Source of the DNA: RU20A sp042610495
GTDB taxonomy: Bacteria > Pseudomonadota > Alphaproteobacteria > Rhizobiales > Rhizobiaceae
Assembly: GCF_042610495.1 (NCBI RefSeq)
Contig: NZ_JBHGAP010000011.1
Coordinates: 62,001 to 126,000, forward strand
DNA: 64,000 nt
Direction: 5' to 3'
Positions 16,942 through 25,367 of the stretch are shown piece by piece (the stretch's first letter is position 1; every line of letters begins with the position of its first letter). The notes beneath the pieces were generated by a model that saw nothing but the letters and a program-made list of their open reading frames with translations, was not told where the DNA came from and searched no databases. The position numbers and the translations under genes were made by a program.

Positions 16942-17047
16942 GGGCTTTCCTCACCTAAAGCATACGGGCGTTCGGCAGGGCCGACGCCTTTTCCTCCGGC
17001 CGGCTGCGGACGGCAGTCCGGCAATCTCATCCATGATGCTACAAAAC

Positions 17048-17071
17048 TTTGACGTTTGCGTAAACGTCAAA
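17048..17071. promoter_or_regulatory. Perfect 24-bp palindrome, MerR/LiuR-type operator candidate
   Basis: TTTGACGTTT (17048-17057), GCGT, then AAACGTCAAA (17062-17071) gives a perfect 10+4+10 inverted repeat 107 bases upstream of the fadE start. Sites built on ACGT/TTTACGTAAACG are described for MerR-family LiuR regulators of acyl-CoA and branched-chain amino-acid degradation in proteobacteria. The assignment to LiuR is inference, as the regulator gene is not in the window. Confidence 0.6.
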
Positions 17072-17200
17072 TTTGAAATCCGTGTCAAAAATTCTTGTGA
17101 GGCGCGGGCGCTGGTGGCGCTCGAAAAGGGTTCACCCGGCGAGCCTGACACAAGCCTCGGATCAGCATGGCCTGAAATGGTTAAAAAAATTTCGAGAAGG

Positions 17201-17217
17201 TTAACCGATTGTTTACC
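17201..17217. promoter_or_regulatory. CtrA-like box upstream of podJ
   Basis: TTAA (17201-17204), seven bases, then TTTACC (17212-17217) differs at one base from the alphaproteobacterial CtrA consensus TTAA-N7-TTAAC. It lies 150 bases upstream of the podJ start. podJ is cell-cycle regulated in Caulobacter; control here is inference. Confidence 0.45.
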
Positions 17218-17366
17218 ACGTCTGACCAAATGTTCCCGGTCAGAGGGTTATGCCGCGCTCTGTTTGTTCTTCGCGTCGATGCGGCATCTCCGAAACCAGC
17301 CGGCCAGGGCATCCAGCCCGTTTCAGTGCCGGCAGGCGGCAGACCGTCAGACGAGGCGAAGAGACC

Positions 17367-20300
17367 ATGAGCGGATCGCGACCCCCCTACACCCGAGGCC
17401 CCGGGCGCCCGTCCGGCGACCGCGCTTCGCTGGACCAGCTCAACCGGACGATTGACGGGCTTGAAGCCCGCCTCGAGGGCTTGATCGGCACGCCTCGTGG
17501 TGGTCGTGCGGCGCCCTCGCGCGAGGAGGTGCGTGACCCCGTCGACGAGATTCGCGAACGCCAGCGCGCGCTCGGTGCACTGCGCGACCGCACCTCGATC
17601 CGCGACACGATTGCCGCGCGTGCCGAACGGCTGCGCGAGCAGGACGAGCGCCAGCCGGCGCGCCATCAGCCCGCCGCCTACCAGGCGCAGCCGGCCTATC
17701 CGCCCCAGACCCAACCCCGGGCCGACTTTGCCGGTCGCGCCGAGCCGCGCGACCGTGTCGCGCCGGTCCCGCAGCCTGCCGTCCGCGACACGTCTGCCGC
17801 CGACATTGCCCGCGCCCTGGTCGATCTGCGCCAGGACCTGAAGCGCGACCTGACCGAAGGCCTGACGCGCGAAATGGATGCCCTGCGCGCCGAAATGCGT
17901 GCGATCCGCTCCGCCGCCGAAGGCAGCGACAGCGTCGAGGACATCAGGGGCGAGATGCAGCGTCTGGCCGAAAGCATCGGCCAGCTCGGTCGCCAGGCGA
18001 GCCCTGCCCAGGCGGATGCGCTGCGCAAGGAATTCAACGACATGCGCTCGCTGATCGACGGGCTTGCCCGCGAAGACAGCGTTCGGCGCATGGAAACCCG
18101 CTGGAGCGGCGTCGAGCAGCGCCTCAACGCCTTCGATGCCAGCCGTGACGATGAGCTGGTTGCGCTCGCCTATCGCCTCGACGAAATCAAGAGCCAGATC
18201 GAGAGCGTCGGTAACCCCAAGGTTCTCCACGCCCTCGAAGACAAGCTCGTCACCGTCGCCCACGCAATCGAGACGATCGGCCGGCAGATACAGCCCGACG
18301 ATCACCACATGGCGTCGCGTTTTGCCGAACTCGACGTCCGTCTTGACGAGATCAGCCGGGCGATCATTTCCAGCGGTCGCACCGCCGGCAATGCCGACCA
18401 TGCCGGTGTCACACGGCTCGAAAATCGCCTGACCGATCTTGCCCGCCATGTCGAAAGCCTCGCATCGCGCCGGGATGACGGTCTTGCCATGCGTCTCGAG
18501 GCGCTTGCCGCCCGCGTCGAGGAGATCGCCGCCGACGATACGGCAAGCCGTCTCGACGAACGCCTGCACCAGCTCTCCGTCATGATGGAGCGCTCCAGCC
18601 GCGGCGGCGACGCCGAGCTCGATCGCCACCTGCACGACATTTCCGTCAAGATCGACGCGCTGGAGCGCGGCAATCTGAATGAGCATCTGCTCGATCGCCT
18701 GGACGTGATCGCGCGCCGCATCGACGGTCTCAACGCCCCGCAGGCGGTCGATACGCGCCATGCCGACATGCGCTTCGAGCGTCTGGAAGACCAGCTCGCC
18801 ACCATCGCCACCCATCTGGCCGAAACGCAGGCCGCCCCGCGCGATGATCGCGAGGCACTGCGCGGACTGGAAGCCCAGATCGCCAACCTCTCGTCGCTGA
18901 TCGCAACCAACGCCGCCACGGCACCGGCAGGCGGCGCTCTGCCGGCCGAGTTCGAAACCCGCATGCATGCGCTGGAAGACTATCTGGCGACCAGCGATGA
19001 ATACATCATCGAGGCTGCGCGACAGGCTGCCGAGGCGGTGATGGAAGCCTACGGCCGCAACGGAGTCGGCACGGCCCAGCAGGTCAATGCCGGCGACATC
19101 TCTGCCATCGCGGCACTTGCTGAAGACCTGCGGGCGCTGGAAGGGCTCAGCCGCTCCAGCGAGGAGCGCACGGCCCGCACCTTTGAAGTGCTGCACGAAA
19201 CGCTCGTCCACATCGCAGAAAAACTGGAACGCCTGGAAGAGGGCATGGAGCGGCGCAGCCAAGAGCCTGTCGCTGCCCCGCTGTCCGCGCCGATGGCCAT
19301 GTCAGCTGCCACGCCTGCCGTCGGCAGCCTCAAGCAGGCGGCCGAAGCCCAACGCGCCGAAAGCCAGCGCGGCTCTTCCATCACCCGTCTTGCGCCGGTC
19401 GTGGAGGACGACGAAACCGACCCTTTTGGCGAAGCGATCGCGGCAGCTTTGGGTGGCCGCGAGCCGCGCGCGGCTGATGGCGCGTCCGCCTCGCTGGTGG
19501 CTGCCCGCGAGGATATGCTGCGCTCGCAAGTGAAGCATCCGGCTCCCGAGGTCGTCGAAGCGGTCTTCGCTTCGGCTGCGGCCGGACGCAGGGATGCACC
19601 CGCTGCCGTGTCCGACATGGCTGCAGCACCTGTCCGGGCGGGCCATGATGATGAGATCATGCCGGCCGTTATCGACGACGCAGCTGAAGATGAGGCCGGC
19701 GCCCCCGCGCGTGGTGGCCTGCTGTCGTCGCTGACGCGCCGTTTCGCTCCCCAGCGCAAGGACAAGAAGGTGGCGGCGCCCGCGCCCGCCCGCCACGAAG
19801 TCGCACCCTCGCCATCAATCGATGCTGCAGACGCGATCGCGCCGGATATGTCGAGCGAGCTTCTCGAGCCAGGTTCCGGCCTGCCGGATGTCAAGCGCAT
19901 CCTGGAGCGCGTGCGCGCCGGCCAGCGTGACGGCGCCCGGGCTGCCGACGCCGTCGAGGGCGAAAAGGGCGATTACTACATCGCCGCGGCCCGTCGTGCC
20001 GCAAAGCTTGCCGCCGAGGAAGCCGGCACAATTCGCACCGAGCAGGGCGAAAGCCGCGCCGATGCCGGCACCAAGCGGTTCAATCGTCGTCCGATCCTGC
20101 TCGCTGTCGGTGCCGTGCTGTTGGCCGTGATGGCCTTCCCGCTCGTCAACACGCTGGTGAACGGCGAAACCGCTCCGCCAGCGATCCAGGCAAGCACCGA
20201 CAATCGCACCGCCGAAACCTCTGCCGCCCCGGCCGACGAGCCGCAGTCAAACGTCCGCGCCGAAGCAGAAGCCGTGGTTGCGGCAACGCCATCCGCCGTA

Positions 20301-21425
20301 ACCCCGACGGACGAAAAGGCCGCCGAACAGCAGGCAGCCGATACGGCCACGGTCCCGGCAGACGAGGCGACCGCCGCCCTTCCGGCCGATTCCGCAGAAC
20401 CGCAGGCGCAAGGAACGGTGGTCCCGGCAACGACCGTACCCACCACGACGCTGACACGACCGGCCGATTCCGCCGCCGAGCCCTCGCAGGCAGCAGGCGA
20501 ACAGCCGCCTGTCGAGACACCGGCTGCCGCACCCGCCACGGTCAGCGAAGCTGCACCCGTGACGGTGCCGGACACGATCGGCCCGGCACCGCTGGTCGAA
20601 GCCGCCCGCAAGGGTGATCCGCTGGCCTATTTCGAGATCGGCGCGCGCTACACCGACGGTCGTGGCGTGACGGCGGATCTCGCCGAGGCCGCCAAGTGGT
20701 ATCAGCGCGCCGCCGACGCCGGCGTCGTGCCGGCCGAATACCGCCTTGCCAACCTCTATGAAAAGGGCACCGGCGTTGCCCGCGACCTCGACAAGGCCAA
20801 GGCGCTCTACGAGGCCGCAGCCAATCGCGGCAATGCCAGCGCCATGCACAATCTCGCCGTCCTTCTTGCGACCGGCAGCGGCGGCAATCCGGACTTCAAG
20901 GCTGCCGGCGAATGGTTCCGCAAGGCGGCAGACCATGGTGTGAAGGACAGTCAGTTCAACCTGGCCATCCTTTATGCCCGCGGCAATGGCGTGCCGCAGG
21001 ATCTGGAAGAAAGCTACAAGTGGTTCGCCGTCGCTGCCTCAGAGGGCGACACGGATGCCGCCCAGAAGCGGGACGAAGTGGCCACGGCCATGAAGCCCGA
21101 GCAGCTTGCCGGCGCCAAGGCGAAGGTTGAAGCCTGGAAGGTTCAGCCGCTCAACGCCGATGCCAACTCCGCCAACATTCCCGACAGCTGGACCGGTGGC
21201 GGCGTGAAGACGTCGACGATCGACATGAAGAAGGCGATCCGCAACATTCAGGCGATCCTCAACAACAACGGCTTCAAGGCCGGTACGCCGGATGGCGCGC
21301 TCGGTCCGCAGACGGTCAATGCCATCAAGGAATTCCAGAAGTCGATCGGCCAGGCGCCGACCGGCGAACTGACGGACGCACTGGTGCGTGAACTTCTGAA
21401 GCGCAACCAGGCCAAGGCTGGCTGA
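17367..21425 (+). CDS. podJ: Polar localization factor PodJ (coiled-coil, Sel1, peptidoglycan-binding)
   Basis: The 1352-residue product has the PodJ layout. Residues 20-700 form a cytoplasmic coiled-coil region built of heptad-rich RLDEI/LVTLARHVESL-type segments. A Pro/Ala-rich linker follows, then one transmembrane helix at about 906-931 (PILLAVGAVLLAVMAFPLVN). A periplasmic Ala/Thr/Glu linker leads to four Sel1 repeats at about 1080-1232 (YFEIGARYTDGRGVTADLAE and three more). A PG_binding_1 domain closes it at about 1285-1345 (IQAILNNNGFKAGTPDGALG). PodJ marks the new or growth pole and organises polar growth in rhizobia. GGCGAAGAG precedes the ATG at 17367. Confidence 0.9.
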   Translation: MSGSRPPYTRGPGRPSGDRASLDQLNRTIDGLEARLEGLIGTPRGGRAAPSREEVRDPVDEIRERQRALGALRDRTSIRDTIAARAERLREQDERQPARHQPAAYQAQPAYPPQTQPRADFAGRAEPRDRVAPVPQPAVRDTSAADIARALVDLRQDLKRDLTEGLTREMDALRAEMRAIRSAAEGSDSVEDIRGEMQRLAESIGQLGRQASPAQADALRKEFNDMRSLIDGLAREDSVRRMETRWSGVEQRLNAFDASRDDELVALAYRLDEIKSQIESVGNPKVLHALEDKLVTVAHAIETIGRQIQPDDHHMASRFAELDVRLDEISRAIISSGRTAGNADHAGVTRLENRLTDLARHVESLASRRDDGLAMRLEALAARVEEIAADDTASRLDERLHQLSVMMERSSRGGDAELDRHLHDISVKIDALERGNLNEHLLDRLDVIARRIDGLNAPQAVDTRHADMRFERLEDQLATIATHLAETQAAPRDDREALRGLEAQIANLSSLIATNAATAPAGGALPAEFETRMHALEDYLATSDEYIIEAARQAAEAVMEAYGRNGVGTAQQVNAGDISAIAALAEDLRALEGLSRSSEERTARTFEVLHETLVHIAEKLERLEEGMERRSQEPVAAPLSAPMAMSAATPAVGSLKQAAEAQRAESQRGSSITRLAPVVEDDETDPFGEAIAAALGGREPRAADGASASLVAAREDMLRSQVKHPAPEVVEAVFASAAAGRRDAPAAVSDMAAAPVRAGHDDEIMPAVIDDAAEDEAGAPARGGLLSSLTRRFAPQRKDKKVAAPAPARHEVAPSPSIDAADAIAPDMSSELLEPGSGLPDVKRILERVRAGQRDGARAADAVEGEKGDYYIAAARRAAKLAAEEAGTIRTEQGESRADAGTKRFNRRPILLAVGAVLLAVMAFPLVNTLVNGETAPPAIQASTDNRTAETSAAPADEPQSNVRAEAEAVVAATPSAVTPTDEKAAEQQAADTATVPADEATAALPADSAEPQAQGTVVPATTVPTTTLTRPADSAAEPSQAAGEQPPVETPAAAPATVSEAAPVTVPDTIGPAPLVEAARKGDPLAYFEIGARYTDGRGVTADLAEAAKWYQRAADAGVVPAEYRLANLYEKGTGVARDLDKAKALYEAAANRGNASAMHNLAVLLATGSGGNPDFKAAGEWFRKAADHGVKDSQFNLAILYARGNGVPQDLEESYKWFAVAASEGDTDAAQKRDEVATAMKPEQLAGAKAKVEAWKVQPLNADANSANIPDSWTGGGVKTSTIDMKKAIRNIQAILNNNGFKAGTPDGALGPQTVNAIKEFQKSIGQAPTGELTDALVRELLKRNQAKAG

Positions 21426-21485
21426 TCGGCTGAAACGCCGGATAAGGCAGCAAAGCCAACAGGCTGCGTCACAAAATGGACACGT

Positions 21486-21520
21486 CGCGCGGGTGAACTT
21501 CACCCGCGCGGCTTTCGTTT
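21486..21520 (+). terminator. Strong hairpin terminator after podJ
   Basis: CGCGCGGGTGAA (21486-21497) and TTCACCCGCGCG (21499-21510) form a 12-bp perfect inverted repeat, which must open to a small loop in RNA. It is followed by GCTTTCGTTT, 60 bases after the podJ stop. Confidence 0.7.
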
Positions 21521-21691
21521 GGGCGCGGCGGTTGACAGCATCCGGCTGGCGGCGCAAGACGGATCAGGCCGGTCGATCGCGGGAAAGCCCCGAGAACCCG
21601 GCCCTGCAATCACATGGACAAGAGCCTGGCGGGCTGCCCGCCACCGACGCCCGCCGGCCTTTGCGGGCTTTTGGCATATCGAGGTCCGCCC

Positions 21692-22618
21692 GTGACGGTG
21701 TATCTGCCCATTGCAGAATTGTCGGTGAATATCCTCGTCATTCTGGGTATGGGTGCGGCCGTCGGTTTCCTCTCCGGCATGTTCGGGGTGGGCGGCGGCT
21801 TCCTCATTACGCCGCTCCTGATCTTCTACAACATCCCGCCCGTCGTCGCCGTCGCCACCGGCGCCAATCAGGTCGTGGCCTCTTCGATCTCTGGCGCTAT
21901 CACCCACTTCAGACGCGGCACCATCGACGTGAAGCTGGGAAGCGTGTTGCTGGTGGGCGGTCTCATGGGCGCTACCATCGGTGTCTGGATCTTCTCGCTG
22001 CTGCGCCGCATCGGACAGCTCGACCTCGTCATCTCGCTGCTCTACGTCGTGCTGCTCGGCGTCGTCGGGGCGCTGATGCTCACGGAAAGCCTGCGTGCCA
22101 TGCGCAAGGCTTCGAAAAACCAGCCGGCGGCCCTCAGGCGGCCGGGCCAGCACAACTGGGTGCACCGGCTGCCCTTCAAGGTGCGTTTCAAGAAGTCGAA
22201 GATCTATCTCAGCATCATCCCCGTGATCGGCCTTGGCATGAGCATCGGCGTGCTGACCTCGGTCATGGGCGTGGGTGGCGGCTTCATCATGGTCCCCGCC
22301 ATGATCTACCTCCTGCGCATCCCCACCAACGTCGTGGTCGGCACCTCGCTCTTCCAGATCATCTTCGTCTCCGCCTATGCCGTGATCGTGCAGGCCTCGA
22401 CCAACTACACGGTCGATATCGTGCTGGCCTTCATCCTGATGGTCGCCGGTGTCATCGGTGCGCAATACGGCGTGCGGGTCGGCCAGAAGCTGCGCGGCGA
22501 GCAGCTACGCGCCCTCCTGGCGCTTCTCGTCCTCGCCGTCGGCATTCGTCTCGCCATCGATCTCGTCATTCCGCCTGCCGACATCTACTCGGTCGTCTCC
22601 ACGGGGGTCGGCTACTGA
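21692..22618 (+). CDS. TauE/SafE-family sulfite/organosulfur exporter
   Basis: This 308-residue inner-membrane protein has about eight hydrophobic helices and the duplicated TauE motif: GMFGVGGGFLITPLLI near residue 35 and SVMGVGGGFIMVPAMIYLL in the second half. I chose the GTG at 21692 because GAGG lies seven bases upstream and the next residues run straight into the first helix; an ATG at 21614 would add 26 residues of Pro-rich sequence with no ribosome site. Relatives export sulfite, sulfoacetate or similar anions. Its stop overlaps the start of a TIGR02186 gene, a conserved pairing. Confidence 0.85.
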   Translation: MTVYLPIAELSVNILVILGMGAAVGFLSGMFGVGGGFLITPLLIFYNIPPVVAVATGANQVVASSISGAITHFRRGTIDVKLGSVLLVGGLMGATIGVWIFSLLRRIGQLDLVISLLYVVLLGVVGALMLTESLRAMRKASKNQPAALRRPGQHNWVHRLPFKVRFKKSKIYLSIIPVIGLGMSIGVLTSVMGVGGGFIMVPAMIYLLRIPTNVVVGTSLFQIIFVSAYAVIVQASTNYTVDIVLAFILMVAGVIGAQYGVRVGQKLRGEQLRALLALLVLAVGIRLAIDLVIPPADIYSVVSTGVGY

Positions 22619-23448
22619 TGGCTTTCCCTCGCAAGCCGCTGCGCCACCTCCTTGCCGCCGTCGCGCTGCTGGCGGCCATGGCCACGCCGGTGGCGGCGCA
22701 AACGGATGGCAGCGGCGGCGCGCAGCCCTCGGGCGATTTCTCGGAGCAGCTGGAGATCGGCATCTCCACCGACGAGATTTCGATCACCTCGGATTTTCGT
22801 GGCGCCGACCTGACGATCTTCGGCGCCATCGAGGGCTTCGATGAAAAGCTCCTGGCGCAGGGCAAATACAATCTCGTCACCGTTCTGGAAGGCCCCAAGG
22901 ACAATGCGACGGTGCGCAAGAAGGAGCGCGTCTTCGGCATCTGGGTCAACCGTCACTCGATGACCTTCGAACTGGTGCCGGAATCCTATTCGCTCGCCAC
23001 CACGCGCGACATCAGCCAGATCGCCCCGCCGCAGGACATCGCCAACATGGGTATCGGCGTGGACCACATGCGGCTCGTGCCCACCGGCTTCGTCGGCAAC
23101 GGCTCGAACCTCACCGAATTCCGCGACGCCTTCCGCCGCATCCGCGAGCAGAACGGCGTCTATCAGCGCGATCCCGGCGGCGTGCAGTTCATCTCCTCCA
23201 GCCTCTTCAAGGCCTCGATCCGCCTGCCGGCCGACGTGCCGAACGGCATCCACCTCGTGCGCGCCTACCTCTTCCGCGACGGCACCTTCGTGGCAGCAAA
23301 GGCCCTGCCGCTCCGGGTGGTGAAGACGGGTCTTGAGGAAGCCATCACCCGCGCGGCCCACGAGCAGCCCTTCTTCTACGGCCTCTTTGCGGTGTTGATC
23401 GCCGTCATCACCGGCTGGGGCGCGAGCCTTCTCTTCCGCCGCGATTGA
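22618..23448 (+). CDS. TIGR02186-family periplasmic-facing membrane protein
   Basis: The 276-residue product has a signal peptide (residues 1-28, ending PVAAQ). A conserved beta-rich domain follows (GISTDEISITSDFRGADLTI, YNLVTVLEGP, FGIWVNRHSMTFELVPESYS), and one C-terminal helix (FYGLFAVLIAVITGWGASLLF) ends in RRD. It would therefore be anchored in the inner membrane with its bulk in the periplasm. The family is known only as a conserved alphaproteobacterial hypothetical. Its ATG overlaps the TauE stop (TGATG), so the two are made together and probably act together. Confidence 0.8.
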   Translation: MAFPRKPLRHLLAAVALLAAMATPVAAQTDGSGGAQPSGDFSEQLEIGISTDEISITSDFRGADLTIFGAIEGFDEKLLAQGKYNLVTVLEGPKDNATVRKKERVFGIWVNRHSMTFELVPESYSLATTRDISQIAPPQDIANMGIGVDHMRLVPTGFVGNGSNLTEFRDAFRRIREQNGVYQRDPGGVQFISSSLFKASIRLPADVPNGIHLVRAYLFRDGTFVAAKALPLRVVKTGLEEAITRAAHEQPFFYGLFAVLIAVITGWGASLLFRRD

Positions 23449-23517
23449 CAACGGCCCGTGTATTGACGGGTCGGCTCAAATCGACCACATCAGCGGCAAA
23501 CGGAGGACATCCCGACC

Positions 23518-23754
23518 ATGAAGCCGATTTTCGTCCAGATCCAGTGCGCCCCCGGCAAGACCTACGAGGTCGCCGACGAGATCTACAGGAAGGAGATCGT
23601 CTCGGAGATGTATTCGACCAGCGGCGACTACGACCTGCTGCTCAAGATCTACATCGCTGAAGGCGACGACATCGGCAAGTTCATCAACGACAACATCGCC
23701 ACCGTCCCCGGTATCACGCGGTCACTGACGACGCTCACTTTCAACGCGTTCTGA
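23518..23754 (+). CDS. Stand-alone Lrp/AsnC ligand-binding (RAM) domain protein
   Basis: This 78-residue protein consists only of the AsnC C-terminal effector domain (FVQIQCAPGKTYEVADEI, SGDYDLLLKIYI, ATVPGITRSLTTLTFNAF). The DNA-binding domain of Lrp/AsnC regulators is absent. Such SraA-like short proteins form decamers or mixed oligomers and may sense amino acids. CGGAGGA lies about 11 bases upstream of the ATG. It follows the TIGR02186 gene by 69 bases and may be independent. Confidence 0.85.
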   Translation: MKPIFVQIQCAPGKTYEVADEIYRKEIVSEMYSTSGDYDLLLKIYIAEGDDIGKFINDNIATVPGITRSLTTLTFNAF

Positions 23755-23787
23755 CGTTCTGACGCCGCGCGAGCGCTCCGGACGACG

Positions 23788-24810
23788 TCACCGCCAGCCG
23801 AGCGCCGGCGCTACATGGGTCAGGATCGCCTCGATGACATGGGCGTTGTAGGCGACGCCGAGCTGGTTGGGCACGGTTAGAAGCAGCGTATCGGCTTCCG
23901 CGATCGCCTCGTCCTTCTTCAGTTCCTCGATGAGCGCATCCGGCTCGGCCGCATAGCTGCGGCCGAAGATGGCCCGGGTGTTCTGGTCGATATAGCCGAT
24001 CTGGTCGCTCTCCTTGCCGCCACGGCCGAAATACATGCGGTCCTGATCGTTGACGAGCGCGAATATGCTGCGGCTCACGGAAACGCGCGGCGTGCGTGTG
24101 TGCCCTGCCGCTGCCCAGGCCTCGCGATAGGCGCGGATCTGCCGGGCCTGCTGGATGTGGAAGGGTTCGCCCGTCTCGTCGTCCTTGAGCGTCGAGCTTT
24201 GCAGGTTCATGCCTTGCTCGGCGGCCCACACGGCCGTGCGGTTGGAGCCCGCGCCCCACCAGATGCGATCCCTGAGGCCCTCCGAATAGGGCTCCAGCCG
24301 CAGCAAGCCCGGCGGGTTCGGAAACATCGGGCGCGGATTGGGCTCGGCGAAGCCTTCGCCCTTCAGCACGTCGAGAAAGATCTCGGCATGACGGCGTCCC
24401 ATCTCCGCATCGTTCATGCCCTCGGGCGGCACATGGCCGAAATAGCGCCAGCCGTCGATCACCTGCTCCGGCGATCCCCGGCTGATGCCGAGCTGCAGGC
24501 GTCCGCCGGCAATGAGATCGGCCGCACCGGCATTTTCCGCCATGTAGAGCGGGTTTTCATAGCGCATGTCGATGACGCCGGTGCCGATTTCGATGCGCTT
24601 CGTGCGCGCGCCGACAGCCGCCAGCAGCGGGAAGGGCGAGGCGAGCTGCCGGGCAAAATGGTGGACGCGGAAATAGGCGCCGTCAGCCCCCAGTTCCTCG
24701 GCCGCCACGGCAAGGTCGATCGACTGCAGCAGCACATCCGCGGCGGTGCGCGCGCCCGATTGCGGGGAGGGCGTCCAATGCCCGAAGGAGAGAAAACCGA
24801 TCGACTTCAT
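23788..24810 (-). CDS. LLM-class flavin-dependent oxidoreductase (luciferase-like)
   Basis: The 340-residue product has the bacterial luciferase-like TIM-barrel fold. It starts with GFLSFGHWTPSPQSG. Core motifs include AVAAEELGADGAYFRVHHFA, TKRIEIGTGVIDMRYENPLYMAENAGAADLIAGGRLQLGISRGSPEQVIDGW and GQxG-type C-terminal segments. It would use FMNH2 or F420-like cofactor to oxidise an organic substrate, often a sulfonate, alkane or xenobiotic. GCGAGG precedes the chosen ATG. The convergent AsnC-domain gene ends 33 bases away; no operon partner indicates the substrate. Confidence 0.82.
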   Translation of the reverse strand: MKSIGFLSFGHWTPSPQSGARTAADVLLQSIDLAVAAEELGADGAYFRVHHFARQLASPFPLLAAVGARTKRIEIGTGVIDMRYENPLYMAENAGAADLIAGGRLQLGISRGSPEQVIDGWRYFGHVPPEGMNDAEMGRRHAEIFLDVLKGEGFAEPNPRPMFPNPPGLLRLEPYSEGLRDRIWWGAGSNRTAVWAAEQGMNLQSSTLKDDETGEPFHIQQARQIRAYREAWAAAGHTRTPRVSVSRSIFALVNDQDRMYFGRGGKESDQIGYIDQNTRAIFGRSYAAEPDALIEELKKDEAIAEADTLLLTVPNQLGVAYNAHVIEAILTHVAPALGWR

Positions 24811-24871
24811 GTTGCCTCGCTTGCCGTTCGGCCGGGACGGTCTGTCGCGACCTTCCCGCCGGAATTCCGTA

Positions 24872-25171
24872 TTACCGCTTCTTGACGAATTCGGTGCGCA
24901 GCACGAGACCCTTGATCGCATCGTGACGGCAGTCGATTTCCTCGGGGTTCTCGGTGAGACGGATCGAGCGGATCACCGTGCCCTGCTTCAGCGTCTGGTT
25001 GGCGCCCTTGACCTTGAGGTCTTTGATCAGCGTGACGCTGTCGCCATCGGAAAGCACGTTGCCGGCGCTGTCGCGCACCACCGCCGCCGCGGCGGCAGCC
25101 GCTGCCATTTCCGATGCGGGTCGCCATTCGCCCGTCACCTCGTCATAGATGTAGTCGTCGTTGTCGGCCAT
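24872..25171 (-). CDS. PhnA-domain protein lacking the zinc ribbon
   Basis: This 99-residue protein matches the PhnA C-terminal SH3-like domain (RDSAGNVLSDGDSVTLIKDL and the lysine-rich KGANQTLKQGTVIRSIRL segment). The usual N-terminal zinc ribbon is replaced by an acidic opening (DNDDYIYDEVTGEW) and a run of eight alanines. PhnA proteins are named for a phosphonate locus but their function is unknown. The start at 25171 follows AGGGGG. A rhizobial PhnA-like membrane protein gene lies 197 bases upstream on the same strand. Confidence 0.8.
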   Translation of the reverse strand: MADNDDYIYDEVTGEWRPASEMAAAAAAAAVVRDSAGNVLSDGDSVTLIKDLKVKGANQTLKQGTVIRSIRLTENPEEIDCRHDAIKGLVLRTEFVKKR

Positions 25172-25304
25172 GAAAGCCCCCTGTTGTCCGGCGGCATCGG
25201 CGCCTGCGCCCCCAAAGCGCGCGGCCCGGCCGTCGGGCCGGGCATAAAGCATGCGATCCCGCATCGCAATGACGGGGAAGCTGCGCCTTCAGGTGCCGCC
25301 AATG

Positions 25305-25339
25305 CAAAACGGCCACCCCTGTTGTCCATGGGCGGCCGT
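25305..25339 (-). terminator. Terminator of the PhnA-like membrane protein gene
   Basis: On the minus strand ACGGCC-G-CCC pairs with GGG-T-GGCCGT (one mismatch) and is followed by TTTTGC, 28 bases after the stop at 25368. Confidence 0.65.
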
Positions 25340-25367
25340 CTTCGCGACAACGTGTCTCGTGAAAGGA

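Larger units (their letters stand above)
16942..17366. other. 425-base divergent control interval between fadE and podJ
   Basis: No gene is visible in this interval. It contains the perfect palindrome at 17048-17071 nearer fadE and a CtrA-like box at 17201-17217 nearer podJ. AT content rises sharply in 17040-17220. An in-frame ATG at 17250 could extend PodJ by 39 residues, but that extension is Arg-rich and unlike the family. Confidence 0.6.

Noticed and set aside
13825..17052. 1075-residue open frame on the plus strand opposite fadA and fadE
   Set aside because: It mirrors two certain enzymes; its sequence is His/Arg/Gly-rich shadow sequence with no motifs.
17181..19262. 693-residue open frame on the minus strand opposite podJ
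   Set aside because: It is antisense to the well-supported coiled-coil region of PodJ, lacks a recognisable domain and a ribosome site, and arises from the high GC and regular codon pattern there.
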